Source of the DNA: Actinomycetota bacterium
Lineage (GTDB): Bacteria; Actinomycetota; Actinomycetes; Actinomycetales; Microbacteriaceae
Length of the DNA: 5,093 nucleotides
Assembly: GCA_009704705.1 (NCBI GenBank)
Contig: WLDR01000113.1
Location: 1-5,093, forward strand
Direction of reading: 5' to 3'
Under the pieces are notes generated by a model that ran no database searches, was not told the origin of the DNA, and saw nothing but the letters and a program-made list of their open reading frames with translations. Each line of letters begins with the position of its first letter. Within the stretch, counting starts at the first letter, position 1. The translations under genes and the position numbers were made by a program. This document shows positions 4,863 through 5,093 of the stretch, piece by piece.

Positions 4863-5093
4863 CGACCCTTTTCCTGGGCCCGACGCTGTGCGCGGTTGAT
4901 CGGCTGCTCGCCTTCGGTCTTCTGGCCGAACGCACCACGCGCGGCGGGAGCAGCACCGGGGCGCTGCGGTGGCGCAGGCTGACGAGTCGGAGCGGCGGCA
5001 CCCTGAGCGGCCTCCTGCTGACGCTGAGCGAGACGCGTCGCCGCAGCCTCAACTTGACCGCGCTGGTTACGAACCTCAACACTGCCATCAGCA
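4859..5093 (-). CDS. secA: Preprotein translocase subunit SecA, C-terminal end only
   Basis: Seventy-eight codons of an open frame enter from the right edge and end at TAG (4861-4859). The visible part starts ADGSVEVRNQRGQVEAA, which resembles the end of the SecA helical scaffold and linker in actinobacteria. It continues with an Ala/Gln/Pro-rich flexible tail and ends FGQKTEGEQPINRAQRRAQEKGR. The basic NRAQRRAQ-type ending is common for SecA in Micrococcales. The Cys-rich zinc-binding motif that binds SecB in proteobacteria is absent, as expected for this group. SecA is the ATPase motor that drives proteins through SecYEG; all catalytic parts lie outside the window. Recognition rests on this tail and on the adjacent Rv3235-family gene, which pairs with secA in actinobacteria. 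The gene runs on past the right edge, so its start cannot be given. Confidence 0.8.
   Translation of the reverse strand, partial: ADGSVEVRNQRGQVEAAATRLAQRQQEAAQGAAAPTRQPAPPQRPGAAPAARGAFGQKTEGEQPINRAQRRAQEKGR

Noticed and set aside
4714..5088. Minus-strand 124-aa open frame at the right end
   Set aside because: It is Arg/Ser-rich and in a different frame from the SecA tail, which has recognisable sequence.

Overview
The window looks like chromosomal DNA of a GC-rich Gram-positive actinobacterium, most likely Microbacteriaceae or a relative in Micrococcales. The reasons are a PdtaS-type sensor kinase, an Rv3235-family protein next to the 3' end of secA, a SecA tail with no zinc-binding motif, and a DnaA box of the actinobacterial TTGTCCACA type. 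Coding density is high: seven genes, two of them cut by the window ends, with only two non-coding gaps over 100 bp. No RNA gene, insertion sequence, prophage or CRISPR array was seen.

Layout. From 3188 down to 1 on the minus strand runs a tight three-gene operon: a membrane-anchored SAF/CpaB-like protein (3188-2556), a CpaE/TadZ-like MinD-type ATPase with a degenerate P-loop (2553-1213), and the cytosolic histidine kinase PdtaS (from 1208, cut at the left edge before its ATP-binding N box). The gaps are 2 and 4 bp, so translation is probably coupled. A small MerR/excisionase-like winged-helix protein (3353-3616, plus) is divergent from the operon. The 164-bp gap between them holds a hairpin covering the SAF Shine-Dalgarno, a second leader hairpin, an imperfect palindrome and a perfect DnaA box. 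The helix-turn-helix gene converges on a 205-aa conserved hypothetical with two Sm-like repeats (4241-3624, minus), and a small hairpin contains both stop codons. A 141-bp divergent gap with another DnaA box separates this from the Rv3235-family gene (4383-4862, plus), whose stop codon shares a CTAG with the secA stop (minus, cut at the right edge).

How the genes may work together. PdtaS is a soluble kinase whose known partner is an ANTAR RNA-binding response regulator (PdtaR), not in view. CpaB/RcpC-like SAF proteins and CpaE/TadZ ATPases normally serve Flp/Tad pilus assembly, but no CpaF/TadA, TadB/C or pilin gene is seen here. The SAF-CpaE-PdtaS operon with a divergent DNA-binding protein is therefore the least explained unit in the window and the best candidate for an undescribed membrane-linked signalling or positioning module. 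That reading is inference. The Rv3235-secA pairing is a known actinobacterial arrangement.
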